Shown: positions 47,815-57,041, counted from the first letter of the stretch. The stretch is DNA of 64,000 nt from an uncultured Bermanella sp. (GCA_913058575.1 CAJXRF010000004.1:1-64000); one strand, 5' to 3'. The notes: generated by a model from the sequence alone, not told the origin. A program made the numbers and translations.

Positions 47815-48969
47815 ATGTCATTGCAAAACTCCTTAAGTCACGAAGAGCTAGAAATGTTTCGTGACATGGCTAAAAAATTCTTAGCCAAAGAGATCGAGCC
47901 TAATCACCCTCAATGGGAAAAACAAAACTTCCTGCCCCGTGATATGTGGAACACTTTAGGTGAAGCTGGGATGTTGTGTGTGGACTTGCCGGTTGAATAC
48001 GGTGGCAGTGGTGTAGATTTTCGTTTTTCACAATTGATTTTAGCCGAAATCGCTCGTCTAGGTTTTGTAGGGCTGTCTGGTAGCGTTGCCATTCACAGTG
48101 ATATTGTGGCGCAATATATTTTTAATATTGGCAACGAGCAACAAAAACAGTTTTGGCTACCCCAAATGGCCACAGGTGAAGTGGTCACGGCCATTGCCAT
48201 GACAGAGCCAGGCGCCGGCAGTGATTTACAAGGCATGCGCAGTACCGCCATTAAAGAAGGGGATGAGTATATTTTAAATGGCTCTAAAACGTTCATTACC
48301 AATGGTGTGAATGCCGACATGGTTATTGTATGTGCTAAAACCGACCCCAAAGCGGGCGGAAAAGGCATCTCTTTATTCTTAGTGGATGCAAACTTGCCAG
48401 GATTTACCAAGGGTAAGCACCTTGAAAAAATTGGCCAACATGCAGGGGATACCGCCGAATTATTTTTTGAAAATGTAAGTGTGCCAGCCTCTTCTTTATT
48501 GGGTGAGGAAGGCAAAGGCTTTAAATACTTAATGCAAGAGTTACCCCGCGAGCGTGTTTCTATTGCTACGTCTTCAGTGGCAGCAGCAGAAGGGGCATTA
48601 GACTGGACCATTGAATATGTAAAAGAGCGTAAGGCCTTTGGTCAAAATATCAGTCAATTCCAAAACACCCGCTTTAAACTGGCCGAAGTGAAAACAGACA
48701 TTGAAATTAACAAGGCTTATGTTGAAAAGTGTGTGGAGAAATACATGGCAAAGGAAATGACCGTCACTGAAGCGGCCATGGTGAAATTAGCTGCCACGCA
48801 AATGCAGTGTCGTGTGGTAGATGAATGTTTACAGTTATTTGGCGGTTATGGCTATATGGCTGAATACCCCATTGCCCGAGCTTATGTAGATGCGCGCGTG
48901 CAAACTATTTATGCCGGTACTTCTGAAATTATGAAAGAAGTGATTTCGAGAGATTTATTGGGCCGTTAA
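47815..48969 (+). CDS. Acyl-CoA dehydrogenase, long-chain/isovaleryl type
   Basis: A 384-residue FAD enzyme of fatty-acid or branched-chain oxidation. The FAD/acyl-binding motif AMTEPGAGSDLQGMRSTA and the C-terminal QLFGGYGYMAEYPIAR are typical. In short- and medium-chain enzymes the catalytic Glu lies in IYEGT; here the sequence reads IYAGTSEIMKEVISRDLLG, as in long-chain and isovaleryl types, where the base comes from another helix. This favours a long-chain or branched substrate, but is not proof. It is alone, with a shared terminator downstream. Confidence 0.9.
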   Translation: MSLQNSLSHEELEMFRDMAKKFLAKEIEPNHPQWEKQNFLPRDMWNTLGEAGMLCVDLPVEYGGSGVDFRFSQLILAEIARLGFVGLSGSVAIHSDIVAQYIFNIGNEQQKQFWLPQMATGEVVTAIAMTEPGAGSDLQGMRSTAIKEGDEYILNGSKTFITNGVNADMVIVCAKTDPKAGGKGISLFLVDANLPGFTKGKHLEKIGQHAGDTAELFFENVSVPASSLLGEEGKGFKYLMQELPRERVSIATSSVAAAEGALDWTIEYVKERKAFGQNISQFQNTRFKLAEVKTDIEINKAYVEKCVEKYMAKEMTVTEAAMVKLAATQMQCRVVDECLQLFGGYGYMAEYPIARAYVDARVQTIYAGTSEIMKEVISRDLLGR

Positions 48970-48993
48970 GTTAAAAATAAACGCTAGAAAATA

Positions 48994-49028
48994 AAAAACC
49001 TGATTCATGAAAGTGAATCAGGTTTTTT
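48994..49028. terminator. Bidirectional terminator between acyl-CoA dehydrogenase and ppa
   Basis: AAAAAACCTGATTCA pairs with TGAATCAGGTTTTTT around a short loop, giving a T run on both strands between convergent genes. Confidence 0.9.
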
Positions 49029-49064
49029 GTTTTTTATATTAAGTGCTTTATTAAAACCTAATAA

Positions 49065-49601
49065 TTACTTAGCAGCCTCGAATGCAGCCATGCTTTCAAT
49101 AATGGCTTTTTTAGCCGCGTCGCTATTAGCCCAGCCTTCCACTTTAACCCACTTGCCAACTTCAAGATCTTTGTAGTTTTCAAAGAAGTGAGCGATTTGA
49201 TCGCGTAGCAATTTAGGCACGTCTTCAATGTCATTAACGTCTTCGTATGCTTTGCTGATTTTAGTGTGAGGCACGGCTAGCAATTTAGCGTCTTCACCGG
49301 CTTCGTCGGTCATGTTTAACACGCCAACAGGGCGACAACGAATCACCGACCCCGCTTGTACTGGGTAAGGGGTGATGACCAATACATCTAACGCATCGCC
49401 ATCATCGGCAAGAGTGTTGTTAATAAAACCGTAGTTGGCAGGGTAAAACATTGGCGTGGCCATGAAACGGTCAACCATCAGCGCGCCGCCCATGTCTTTG
49501 TCAATTTCGTATTTAATCGGGTTTGAGTTTGCAGGGATCTCGATCACCACATAGATGTCTTCTGGAGCGTCTTTGCCGACAGGGATTAAATCATAGCTCA
49601 T
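49065..49601 (-). CDS. ppa: Inorganic pyrophosphatase
   Basis: A 178-residue family I soluble pyrophosphatase. The metal-binding signature is [15 protein letters not shown], and [16 protein letters not shown] precedes it. AAAGGA is located before the ATG. It hydrolyses PPi to drive biosynthesis and is normally constitutive. Confidence 0.96.
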   Translation of the reverse strand: MSYDLIPVGKDAPEDIYVVIEIPANSNPIKYEIDKDMGGALMVDRFMATPMFYPANYGFINNTLADDGDALDVLVITPYPVQAGSVIRCRPVGVLNMTDEAGEDAKLLAVPHTKISKAYEDVNDIEDVPKLLRDQIAHFFENYKDLEVGKWVKVEGWANSDAAKKAIIESMAAFEAAK

Positions 49602-49737
49602 GCTGAATCCTTTATTGTACTGAGTGGCCAGAGGTTATCTAACCTGAGTTTTTAGAAGTTTGGCAAGATTATACCGCCCACAGGCCTATGGGGCTAGAAC
49701 GCAGTGTGAGGATCGGTGGCTATAATAAAAAGGCGTT

Positions 49738-49756
49738 TAGCATCATTTTGATGCTA
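49738..49756. promoter_or_regulatory. Perfect palindrome, probable operator of the toxin-antitoxin operon
   Basis: TAGCATCATTTTGATGCTA has 8-bp arms around TTT. It ends 14 bp upstream of the -35 element of the antitoxin gene, so it is well placed for autoregulation by the Xre-type antitoxin, which in this family binds palindromes as a toxin complex. Confidence 0.7.
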
Positions 49757-49769
49757 GTTGAACTTCAAT

Positions 49770-49797
49770 TTGACGAATTACCCATTTGATGTATAGT
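49770..49797 (+). promoter_or_regulatory. Sigma-70 promoter of the antitoxin-toxin operon
   Basis: A -35 TTGACG and a -10 TATAGT are spaced by 16 bp, 25 bp upstream of the antitoxin ATG, which has a GGAGG site. Confidence 0.7.
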
Positions 49798-49821
49798 TAA
49801 CGTATTCGCGGAGGGCAAATA

Positions 49822-50262
49822 ATGCAGGCAGACTACCATGACCCTAAGGCTGAGATCATCGCTCAGATAGGCTTATCCAGCAGTACATTCGATAACCCCA
49901 GTGTTTATATAGACACGGTGCGTTCAGGCATTACCGGTAATGTGGCTAAGCGCATTCTGGAAACTTTTGATGTAAAACGCTCGGTGGCCGCCAGTATTCT
50001 TCAAACCCAAGAAAGCAATGTGGCACGGCTTTATAATCGCGCCAACATTAAAGGCAACGTGGCAGAAGACCTGTTGCAGTCTTTAAAGGTGAATTTAAAG
50101 GCCCTAGAAGTGTTTGAAGATAAAAGCTTAGTGAGCCAGTGGATGGAGACCCCAATTCCAGTATTGGACGGCAATACGCCCAATAGCCTGATGGATACCT
50201 GTGAAGGGCGTTCATGGATTATCGCCACGTTAGACAGAATTGAATTTGGTGAATTTAGCTAG
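49822..50262 (+). CDS. Antitoxin of the MbcA/ParS/Xre family
   Basis: A 146-residue antitoxin. The N-terminal half carries a Xre-like helix-turn-helix (KRSVAASILQTQESNVARLYNR); the C-terminal half is a DUF2384 domain that blocks the toxin, ending in CEGRSWIIATLDRIEFGEFS. It is translated from a strong GGAGG site and lies 91 bp before a RES-domain toxin gene. Family members neutralise NAD-degrading RES toxins. Confidence 0.88.
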   Translation: MQADYHDPKAEIIAQIGLSSSTFDNPSVYIDTVRSGITGNVAKRILETFDVKRSVAASILQTQESNVARLYNRANIKGNVAEDLLQSLKVNLKALEVFEDKSLVSQWMETPIPVLDGNTPNSLMDTCEGRSWIIATLDRIEFGEFS

Positions 50263-50353
50263 CTTATGAGTTAGTGCACGTGAAAGAAAAAGTGAAAAGA
50301 ACACGTTAACTGAGTCACCCCAAATAATAAAAGCAAATCGCATTTGGATTAGC

Positions 50354-50839
50354 ATGCGTATTTATAGAATCAGCAAGCTGCAATACATGGAGCAGTATTC
50401 CGGTCGTGGCGCCAGCTACCTGCATGGTGGTCGCTGGAACCGAGCGGGTCAGCCTGTGTTGTATTTTGCCCAAACCCCCGCGTTGGCCATGCTAGAAATG
50501 GCCCACTATTTACCTAGCCCAAGGTTAGTGCCTGCGTCGTTTCGCATTGGTGAATACCATTTTCCCGACGACATAAGCCAAATAGTTTTACCGACCCCTT
50601 TCCCTGAAAACTGGGACGCGAACATGTACCCTAAATCGACCCAAAATGCCGGTGGCGATTGGCTAGAAAATGGTGAGTCACTTATTTTGTGGGTGCCTTC
50701 CACGGCCTTGCCTATGCAAACACAAGGCATGGATCGAATTGCAGTGGTGAATCCTTTGCATCCTGATATTTCAAAACTGCAACTGATTTCAAGCGAAGGT
50801 AAGATTTATAATGAAAGGGCGTTTAGGGGAATGCACTAA
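50354..50839 (+). CDS. RES-domain toxin
   Basis: A 161-residue RES protein that, in characterised systems, degrades NAD+ or modifies it to stop growth. RES features are the N-terminal Arg (MRIYRI), GRGASYLHGGRWN with conserved Tyr/Gly/Arg, and FAQTPALAMLEMAHYL with the glutamate. It appears full length and intact. It is the downstream gene of the pair with the DUF2384 antitoxin, so the two form a type II module. Confidence 0.9.
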   Translation: MRIYRISKLQYMEQYSGRGASYLHGGRWNRAGQPVLYFAQTPALAMLEMAHYLPSPRLVPASFRIGEYHFPDDISQIVLPTPFPENWDANMYPKSTQNAGGDWLENGESLILWVPSTALPMQTQGMDRIAVVNPLHPDISKLQLISSEGKIYNERAFRGMH

Positions 50840-50916
50840 GTATTAAAAATTAGCGCATACAAAAGGCAGAGCAGATTAAACCTGTACGCTGCTTTTTTGT
50901 CTCCACTTAGGCAATA

Positions 50917-53664
50917 CTAACGGCACTTACTAATAAGCTGCTTTAACTCAGGAATACACGACCCACAATTGGTTCCCGCCTTTAATTCTGTCCCCAACTG
51001 TTTAGTAGTTTGGCAGCCTTTTTGCCGAATGGCTTTTTCAATGGTTTTCTCCCCCACACTGTAACAAGCACAAACTATTGCACCAATATCTTCACCCGCC
51101 GGTGCGTAACCGCTTAATAACGCATGGCGAGCGCGAGTGGTGAGTGCAGGCTGTGTGAACTGCATGGCTAACCAAGTACGTTCAGGTAAATCGGTGTTGG
51201 GTGACATAAACGCCACTCCCTGTAGTTGCCCTTTTTTATCAACCAAGGCCAAGCGATATAAGCCACTATCGGCATCTTGATAACTTAATATTTCCAGCTG
51301 CTGGGCTTTGGCGGCCGCTTCATTGGGTAGGCCTAACCAATTAAGCATTTGTTGAATGGGCTCTTTTACTTCTTTGTTGTGGGCTAATTCGTAGCGGGTG
51401 TGTTGCTTGCCTTTAACGCTTACCAAGTAATCCACCTGTGGCCAGTTAATTTCTTCACGGCTTAATACAAAACCGTACCATTTAGCTTGGTAACCACTCA
51501 CTTTAACCGGTGTAAATTTACTTTCCGGTTGTTTAGAAAATTCATCCACCGCAGGGTTCACGACACTGTTTATGCGCCCAGTTTTAGATAGCTGAGATGT
51601 CCAGTGCATGGGGGCAAAAATGTCGCCAGTTTTTACGTCGTCAGTAATATTTAATCGCCCCATCATTTCTCCCCAATGACTCGTTACGGATACTAACTGG
51701 CCGTTGTTAAGCTTGTGCTGCTTGGCATCATTTGTATGCATTTGCACAAAGGGTTCGCTGATGTGTTGATTTAATTGAGGCGCAAGGGCGGTACGTGACA
51801 TGGTGTGCCATTGGTCACGAATACGGCCACTGTTTAACGCCAAAGGAAATTCTTGGCTAGGTAAGTTTTTAGGCAGTTTAGGGGTCAGGGCTAAAAAATT
51901 GCCTTTTTGTGTGGCGGTATAAAACCCACCCTTGGCAAAAAAGCGTGGGCTGCCTTTAGGGTGATCACTATTAACTGGCCATTGGATTGGCTGAAGATTT
52001 TCATATTCTTCGTTGGTGATACTTTGTAAGCCAGAAATATCAAAGTCACGACGACGGCCAATTCCATTTTTAGTTGAGTGGTTTTCAAACCCTGAAAGCG
52101 CTGCGTGTTCGCGAAAAACATCAGCGGCGCTTTCAAAGGTAAAGCCTTCTTTAAAATCCATTTTTTTTGCCACTTGGCAAATAATCCACCAGTCGTGCTT
52201 GGCTTGGCCGGCGGGTATTAATAGCCCTCGTTGGCGGCTAATGCGACGTTCGCTATTGGTGACGGTGCCACTTTTTTCGCTCCACGGAGTGGCGGGCAAT
52301 TTTACATGGGCTAAATCCATGGTGTCGGTTTTTTCTATGCAATCGCTTACCACTACTAGGTCACATTTTTGTAAGGCTTTTTTTACCTTGTCGGCATTGG
52401 GCATGCTGACCACTGGATTCGTGGCCATGATCCAAACGGCTTTTATTTTTCCTTCATCAATGGCATCAAATAAATCCACCGCCATTAAGCCTTGGCTTTG
52501 CGTGAGGCGATCGGTTTTCCAGAAGCGTTTAATACGGTCTAAGTTGTCTTCAGTGAAATCCATATGGCTGGCAAGCGTATTGGCTAAACCGCCCACATCG
52601 CGCCCACCCATAGCATTGGGTTGGCCTGTCATGGAAAACGGCCCCATGCCCGCTTTACCAATTCGACCTGTGGCCAAATGGCAATTGGTAATGCCATTAA
52701 CCTTGTCTGTGCCAGAGCTGCTTTGGTTAACGCCTTGGCTATAAAGCGTAACGACCTTTTCATTTTCGCTAAACCATTCATAAAAAGTTTGCAGGTCTTG
52801 TTTGTTTATTCCAAGTGTTTTTGCTGTGGTGTCTAAGTTGGCACTGCTGTTTTTAGCTGCTTGTAAGCTTTCATCAAACCCTTGGCAGTATTGCTGAATG
52901 TAATCTAAATTAAGGTGTTGATTATCTGCTAAATAGCTTAATAAACCATTAAATAGCCAAACGTCAGTGCCTAGGTTTAAAGGCAAGTGTAAATCGGCAA
53001 TGTCACAGGTATTGGTTTTTCTAGGGTCCACCACCACCACTTTTACATTTGGGTTTTCTTCTTTATGTTTTTTTATACGCTGAAATAAAACAGGATGGCA
53101 CCAAGCGGTATTGCTGCCCACTAAAATAATTAAATCGCTTTGTTCAAAATCTTCATAGCAGCCCGGAACGGTATCGGTGCCAAAAGCACGTTTGTGACCT
53201 ACCACCGAACTCGACATGCATAAGCGGCTATTGGTGTCCATGTTGCCACTGCCGATAAAACCCTTCATGAGTTTATTGGCCACATAATAATCTTCGGTTA
53301 ATAGCTGACCTGATCCATAAAAAGCCACAGCATCGGGGCCGTGTTCATCAATGACTTTTTGAAAGCCTTGTGCCACTGTATTTAATGCATCATCCCAGCT
53401 GGCCGCCTTACCATTTACAATGGGCTGTAATAAGCGTTCGTTTAATCCAATGGTGTCGGCTAGGGCACTGCCTTTACTGCAAAGGCGCCCATAATTCGAT
53501 GGGTGACTCGTTAAACCTTTTACACTGATGCTACGAGTATCATCATTAATTTGTGCATCTACCCCACAACCCACACCGCAATAGGCACAGGTGGTGTGTA
53601 GGTTACGAAGCTCGCTGTTAATGGTTAATGAGCTTTTATCACTGGCAAGGATTGTATTGCTCAT
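50917..53664 (-). CDS. nasA: Assimilatory nitrate reductase catalytic subunit NasA
   Basis: A 915-residue molybdopterin enzyme of the cytoplasm that reduces nitrate to nitrite. The N-terminal 4Fe-4S motif is Cys26, Cys29, Cys33 and Cys62. The probable molybdenum ligand is Cys149 in NSRLCMSSSV. The C-terminal part adds a BFD-like 2Fe-2S domain (VCACYSVGEKTIEKAIRQKGC, then GTNCGSCIPEL), as in Klebsiella NasA. There is no Tat signal, which fits cytoplasmic location. Its ATG overlaps the nasB-like stop (ATGA), so it is translationally coupled and shares the sigma-54 promoter upstream of that gene. Confidence 0.95.
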   Translation of the reverse strand: MSNTILASDKSSLTINSELRNLHTTCAYCGVGCGVDAQINDDTRSISVKGLTSHPSNYGRLCSKGSALADTIGLNERLLQPIVNGKAASWDDALNTVAQGFQKVIDEHGPDAVAFYGSGQLLTEDYYVANKLMKGFIGSGNMDTNSRLCMSSSVVGHKRAFGTDTVPGCYEDFEQSDLIILVGSNTAWCHPVLFQRIKKHKEENPNVKVVVVDPRKTNTCDIADLHLPLNLGTDVWLFNGLLSYLADNQHLNLDYIQQYCQGFDESLQAAKNSSANLDTTAKTLGINKQDLQTFYEWFSENEKVVTLYSQGVNQSSSGTDKVNGITNCHLATGRIGKAGMGPFSMTGQPNAMGGRDVGGLANTLASHMDFTEDNLDRIKRFWKTDRLTQSQGLMAVDLFDAIDEGKIKAVWIMATNPVVSMPNADKVKKALQKCDLVVVSDCIEKTDTMDLAHVKLPATPWSEKSGTVTNSERRISRQRGLLIPAGQAKHDWWIICQVAKKMDFKEGFTFESAADVFREHAALSGFENHSTKNGIGRRRDFDISGLQSITNEEYENLQPIQWPVNSDHPKGSPRFFAKGGFYTATQKGNFLALTPKLPKNLPSQEFPLALNSGRIRDQWHTMSRTALAPQLNQHISEPFVQMHTNDAKQHKLNNGQLVSVTSHWGEMMGRLNITDDVKTGDIFAPMHWTSQLSKTGRINSVVNPAVDEFSKQPESKFTPVKVSGYQAKWYGFVLSREEINWPQVDYLVSVKGKQHTRYELAHNKEVKEPIQQMLNWLGLPNEAAAKAQQLEILSYQDADSGLYRLALVDKKGQLQGVAFMSPNTDLPERTWLAMQFTQPALTTRARHALLSGYAPAGEDIGAIVCACYSVGEKTIEKAIRQKGCQTTKQLGTELKAGTNCGSCIPELKQLISKCR

Positions 53665-54962
53665 TTTGTTTGGCCTTTTAACACTGCTTGATCTGATTTT
53701 TTTTGTTCAGGCTTTTCATTGGCTATTTCATCGCATAAGCCACGACCAAACATTAAGTAAGGGCGTATCTCACTAAGGTCTTTTTTCTCATCCAATAACT
53801 CATTATAAAAAGCCCCTTCTTGGGTCTCGCCATATAAAACAGCGCCCACTAGAATATTATTTTTTAATACTAACTTTTTATATATGCCCTGTTGCTTGTC
53901 ACGATATATCAGGGTTTCAAGTGGTTCGCTACCTTCTTCATTTTCTGTTTCGTTAATAACGCCCACTGAAAAAAGATTAATGCCGGTGACTTTTAATTTC
54001 GTTGCGCTGGGCAAGGTTTGATACTGCGCCACACCGTGTTCACTTAAATGATTAGTTAATACTTTGGCTTGATCGTAAAGAGGAGCTACCAAACCAAAAG
54101 TGCCCCCTCGGTGCTGAATGCATTCCCCTAACGCGTAAATTTTAGGGTCGTAGGTTTGTAAGGTATCGTTAACCACGATGCCTTTTTCACAGTGCAGGCC
54201 AGCGTCTACCGCCAATTGCATATTAGGGCGTATGCCAATGGCCATGATGACAATGTCGGTTTCTAAAAAACTGCCATCTTTAAAATGAATTTTAGTCACA
54301 TCACCCGTGGCATTGCCTTCTATGTATTGGGTTTGGGCATTCATTTTAAAGTTAAGTCCACGGGCACTGAGTTCTTGCTTTAAAAGCGTGCCGGCTTCTT
54401 GGTCTAGTTGACGGTTGAGAGGCACTACATTGCTGTGTACCACGGTCACTTCCATCCCGCGGCCACATAAGCCCATAGCGGCTTCTAAGCCCAAAAGACC
54501 AGCCCCTATCACCACGGCTTTTTTATGTCGGTTCGAAGCTTCAATCATTTTTTCCACATCACTTATATCGCGAAAGCTCATTACGCCATTAAGTTCAGTG
54601 CCTTCAATGGGCAAGATAAAGGGCTTAGAACCGGTGGCAATAATTAAGCGGTCATAAGGTGTTTGCTGACCATCAAGGGTGGTGACGGTTTTATGTATTC
54701 GATCAACCTTGGTGATGGCCTTCTCTTCGCCCACGTATAGATCAATGCCGTGTTGTTCGTACCAGGGGCGGCCAAGAATCATGATTTCTTCTAGGGTTTT
54801 TTCGCCGGCCAGTAAAGGGGACAACATGATGCGGTTGTAGTTGCCGTAGGGCTCATTGCCAAATACGGTAATGTGGTATTTGTCGGGACTGCTGCTCATG
54901 AGCTCTTCTAACAATTTAGCGCCAGCCATGCCGTTGCCAATTAATACTAATTTCGCTTTCAT
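53661..54962 (-). CDS. nasB: NAD(P)/FAD-dependent oxidoreductase, NasB-like electron donor
   Basis: A 433-residue flavoprotein of the NirB/NasB N-terminal type. The FAD motif GNGMAGAKLLEEL is at the very start, the NAD motif VIGAGLLGLEAAMGL near residue 150, and the ALGECIQHRGGTFGL block near 285. It lacks the longer Cys-rich C-terminus of full NasB proteins, so its partner domain may be the BFD domain of NasA. I choose the ATG at 54962: a sigma-54 promoter lies at 54996-55011, inside the longest possible frame to 55034, and homology also starts at this ATG. Confidence 0.88.
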   Translation of the reverse strand: MKAKLVLIGNGMAGAKLLEELMSSSPDKYHITVFGNEPYGNYNRIMLSPLLAGEKTLEEIMILGRPWYEQHGIDLYVGEEKAITKVDRIHKTVTTLDGQQTPYDRLIIATGSKPFILPIEGTELNGVMSFRDISDVEKMIEASNRHKKAVVIGAGLLGLEAAMGLCGRGMEVTVVHSNVVPLNRQLDQEAGTLLKQELSARGLNFKMNAQTQYIEGNATGDVTKIHFKDGSFLETDIVIMAIGIRPNMQLAVDAGLHCEKGIVVNDTLQTYDPKIYALGECIQHRGGTFGLVAPLYDQAKVLTNHLSEHGVAQYQTLPSATKLKVTGINLFSVGVINETENEEGSEPLETLIYRDKQQGIYKKLVLKNNILVGAVLYGETQEGAFYNELLDEKKDLSEIRPYLMFGRGLCDEIANEKPEQKKSDQAVLKGQTK

Positions 54963-54995
54963 GAAAGCATCCAAAAAGGTTGATGTAACCAATAG

Positions 54996-55011
54996 AGCAA
55001 GGGGCGTACCA
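54996..55011 (-). promoter_or_regulatory. Sigma-54 promoter of nasBA
   Basis: On the minus strand TGGTACGCCCCTTGCT matches the -24/-12 consensus (TGGCAC-N5-TTGCW) with one change. Transcription would start near 54985, about 20 bp before the revised nasB ATG. Confidence 0.8.
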
Positions 55012-55085
55012 GATGACTGGAGGCCAGTAACCATAGGGTTTAGAGCGCTAAGTATAATCTAAATTAGCAGGTTCGTCGCCCAAAC

Positions 55086-55102
55086 AGCACCAACATGGAG
55101 CA
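55086..55102. promoter_or_regulatory. NtrC-type binding site upstream of nasBA
   Basis: AGCACCAACATGGAGCA matches the NtrC palindrome TGCACCA-N3-TGGTGCA with one mismatch in each half. It lies about 105 bp upstream of the predicted start, the usual distance for enhancer-like activator sites. Further half-sites (GGTGCA near 55131 and TGCACCAT near 55272) lie toward the divergent binding-protein gene. Confidence 0.75.
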
Positions 55103-55423
55103 TTGTTAAATTCTATGGTTATCCCAATTCGGTGCATGTAAGACAATTTTTAAGGGGGTTAACCATTCTTCTAAAAAATAGCGGAGGTGACGAATGGCCT
55201 TAGACCGAGTATGCATTAAGGCCAATAGCGATAGACCAGCAGCTATAATTAATACAGGTGGGGTAACCAGTTGCACCATCTAAAAACGTTAAGGCTAATG
55301 TTAACAATTCGCTGGATGGCTTTAGTCGCCACCAGCTCACCACGCATGTAGGCAGATCCGTTGTACTGGTCATGTAATGGGGTGGTTCTTGATCACGTTA
55401 ATTAATGGTGATGGTGTAAAGTG

Positions 55424-56278
55424 ATGCGCTTACGAAGACTGTATTCTGAAATCATTAGCCATGTAAGAGCGTTTACTCTTTTTAAACACAAGTTGACAGG
55501 CTACTTATCACTTTTTATTTTTGGTTGTTTCATATTTGGGGAAGCAAATGCCTTTGAAAAAGATCGCCCACTTAAGGCCGCCACGCTGGATTACCCTCCT
55601 TATGAGTATTTAGAAAATGGAGAGCCAAAAGGGATTGCGGTTGAAATAATACAAGAAGCGCTTAGAAGAACGGGGGTGAACCAAGTTGTTTTTGAATTTT
55701 ATCCGTGGAATAGGTCTGTTCATTTAGTGCGTTCAGGTAATAGTGATCTTTTATTTAATGCGGGAAAAAATGCAGCCAGGCAGCAGTGGGGAGACTATGT
55801 TGAAAGCACGCTTATATTACAAAAATATGTTCTTTTTAAAAGAAAAGAGTTAACGATTCAGGTCAATGCTCAGTTCGATAACGTATTTAATAATACCATT
55901 GCCATTAGGCTTGGCTATTTATATGGCAGTGGTGTATTTAAGCAAGCTTTGGAAGGGGGGAAGTTTGGAGAAATATTCTATTCTAATTCAACCAAGCAGA
56001 GCATTGATTTATTGTTGGGCAAAAGAATCGATTTTTTTGTAGGAGATTATTTACCTATAATGCATTTTATTAACAAGAATAATCTTATAGATCGAGTGGA
56101 TGTAGTTAAAGAGTCACAGGATCACTCTAAAAATATGGAAGTACTGATTTGGCCAACGTATATTCTTTTTTCTAAAAAAAATATTAACCATGAATATGTT
56201 AACGAGGTAAATTCGGCTTTACAGAAAATGAAGGCTGATGGTTATGTTGAGCGAGTTTTGGATAAGTACAAATATTAG
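55424..56278 (+). CDS. Periplasmic solute-binding protein (SBP_bac_3), orphan, divergent from nasBA
   Basis: A 284-residue protein with a signal peptide (hydrophobic LTGYLSLFIFGCFIFG, cleavage after EANA) and the SBP_bac_3 pattern PLKAATLDYPPYEYLENGEPKG. No transporter partner is present, so the function is not clear; a ligand that informs nitrogen control is possible, since it shares the intergenic region and NtrC-like half-sites with nasBA. The ATG at 55424 is chosen over the GTG at 55421. Confidence 0.78.
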   Translation: MRLRRLYSEIISHVRAFTLFKHKLTGYLSLFIFGCFIFGEANAFEKDRPLKAATLDYPPYEYLENGEPKGIAVEIIQEALRRTGVNQVVFEFYPWNRSVHLVRSGNSDLLFNAGKNAARQQWGDYVESTLILQKYVLFKRKELTIQVNAQFDNVFNNTIAIRLGYLYGSGVFKQALEGGKFGEIFYSNSTKQSIDLLLGKRIDFFVGDYLPIMHFINKNNLIDRVDVVKESQDHSKNMEVLIWPTYILFSKKNINHEYVNEVNSALQKMKADGYVERVLDKYKY

Positions 56279-56304
56279 TTAAAAAAGATTTAAAAATGAA
56301 AAAG

Positions 56305-56335
56305 GGTTGTCGGCATTAGGCAATCCGACAACCAA
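56305..56335 (-). terminator. Hairpin with minus-strand U tract, likely end of the nirBD transcript
   Basis: A perfect 9-bp stem GGTTGTCGG/CCGACAACC encloses an 11-nt loop and is followed on the minus strand by CCTTTTTCATTTTT. It lies about 300 bp beyond nirD. Between (56336-56633) there is another 8-bp hairpin near 56435-56460 and only very short frames. Confidence 0.6.
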
Positions 56336-56633
56336 AAAAGGTTTCTCTATCTTAAGCTTCTCAATTCATATCATTCTGGCACAGCAAGTAGCCGGAAAAT
56401 GACGTGTCTTGAACAGTTTAAGTGGGTGGAAATATGGCCGTGTATAAAGCCATATTGTTACACGCTCAATTATGTTTGTTATTGTGAGCGTGCCCATTCG
56501 TTGTGCAATGAAGGCAAGGCCAGCATTGCCGAATTAACAATAACCCTCATAAAATTTTTATGGTAATTACTGTTAATCGTTATTCTCTAATAGTTCACAC
56601 CTAATGTTCAGAGGCCACTATTTAGTTGCGAAA

Positions 56634-56960
56634 TTAAGCTGCCACTAATACGCGCTGGCCTTCAACTTTTACTTCAAAAGTAGGTATGCTCACGCTGTCA
56701 TCTTCTAAGCATTTTCCACTTTCTAATACGTAATGTTGTTTGTATAAAGGGCTGGCAACGGTAAGTTGGCCTTTAATATCACTGATTAAGCCACGGCTTA
56801 ATACGTTGGCTTCACCGATCGGATCAAAGTTACCCACAGCGTATAGGCTACCGCTGCTGGCAGGGCGAAAGATCGCTACTTGTTGGTCGTTAACCAAAGC
56901 ACAAACACCTGTGTCTAGATCTATGTCGGTTAGTGCGCAAACGTCTGTCCAGTTACTCAT
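56634..56960 (-). CDS. nirD: Nitrite reductase small subunit NirD
   Basis: A 108-residue Rieske-fold small subunit. In most NirD proteins the Rieske cysteine/histidine ligands are missing, and the same is seen here. WTDVCALTDIDLDTGVCALV and the terminal VKVEGQRVLVA are family-like. It pairs with NirB in ammonia-forming NADH-nitrite reductase. The 81-bp gap after nirB includes a CAGCCC/GGGCTG hairpin, and an AGAGG site precedes the ATG. Confidence 0.9.
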   Translation of the reverse strand: MSNWTDVCALTDIDLDTGVCALVNDQQVAIFRPASSGSLYAVGNFDPIGEANVLSRGLISDIKGQLTVASPLYKQHYVLESGKCLEDDSVSIPTFEVKVEGQRVLVAA

Positions 56961-57041
56961 GTTAAAACCTCTTTTTCTTAAACGAATTTGAATGAACTTA
57001 TTAAAGAGTACAGCCCGTATTTAAGGGGCTGAAATAATTGC

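Noticed and set aside
54963-55034. N-terminal extension of the NasB-like protein
   Set aside because: The extension covers the sigma-54 promoter and precedes the FAD motif with non-homologous sequence.
56480-56560. Tiny minus-strand frame after nirD (about 23 codons)
   Set aside because: Too short, no ribosome binding site and no recognisable sequence.
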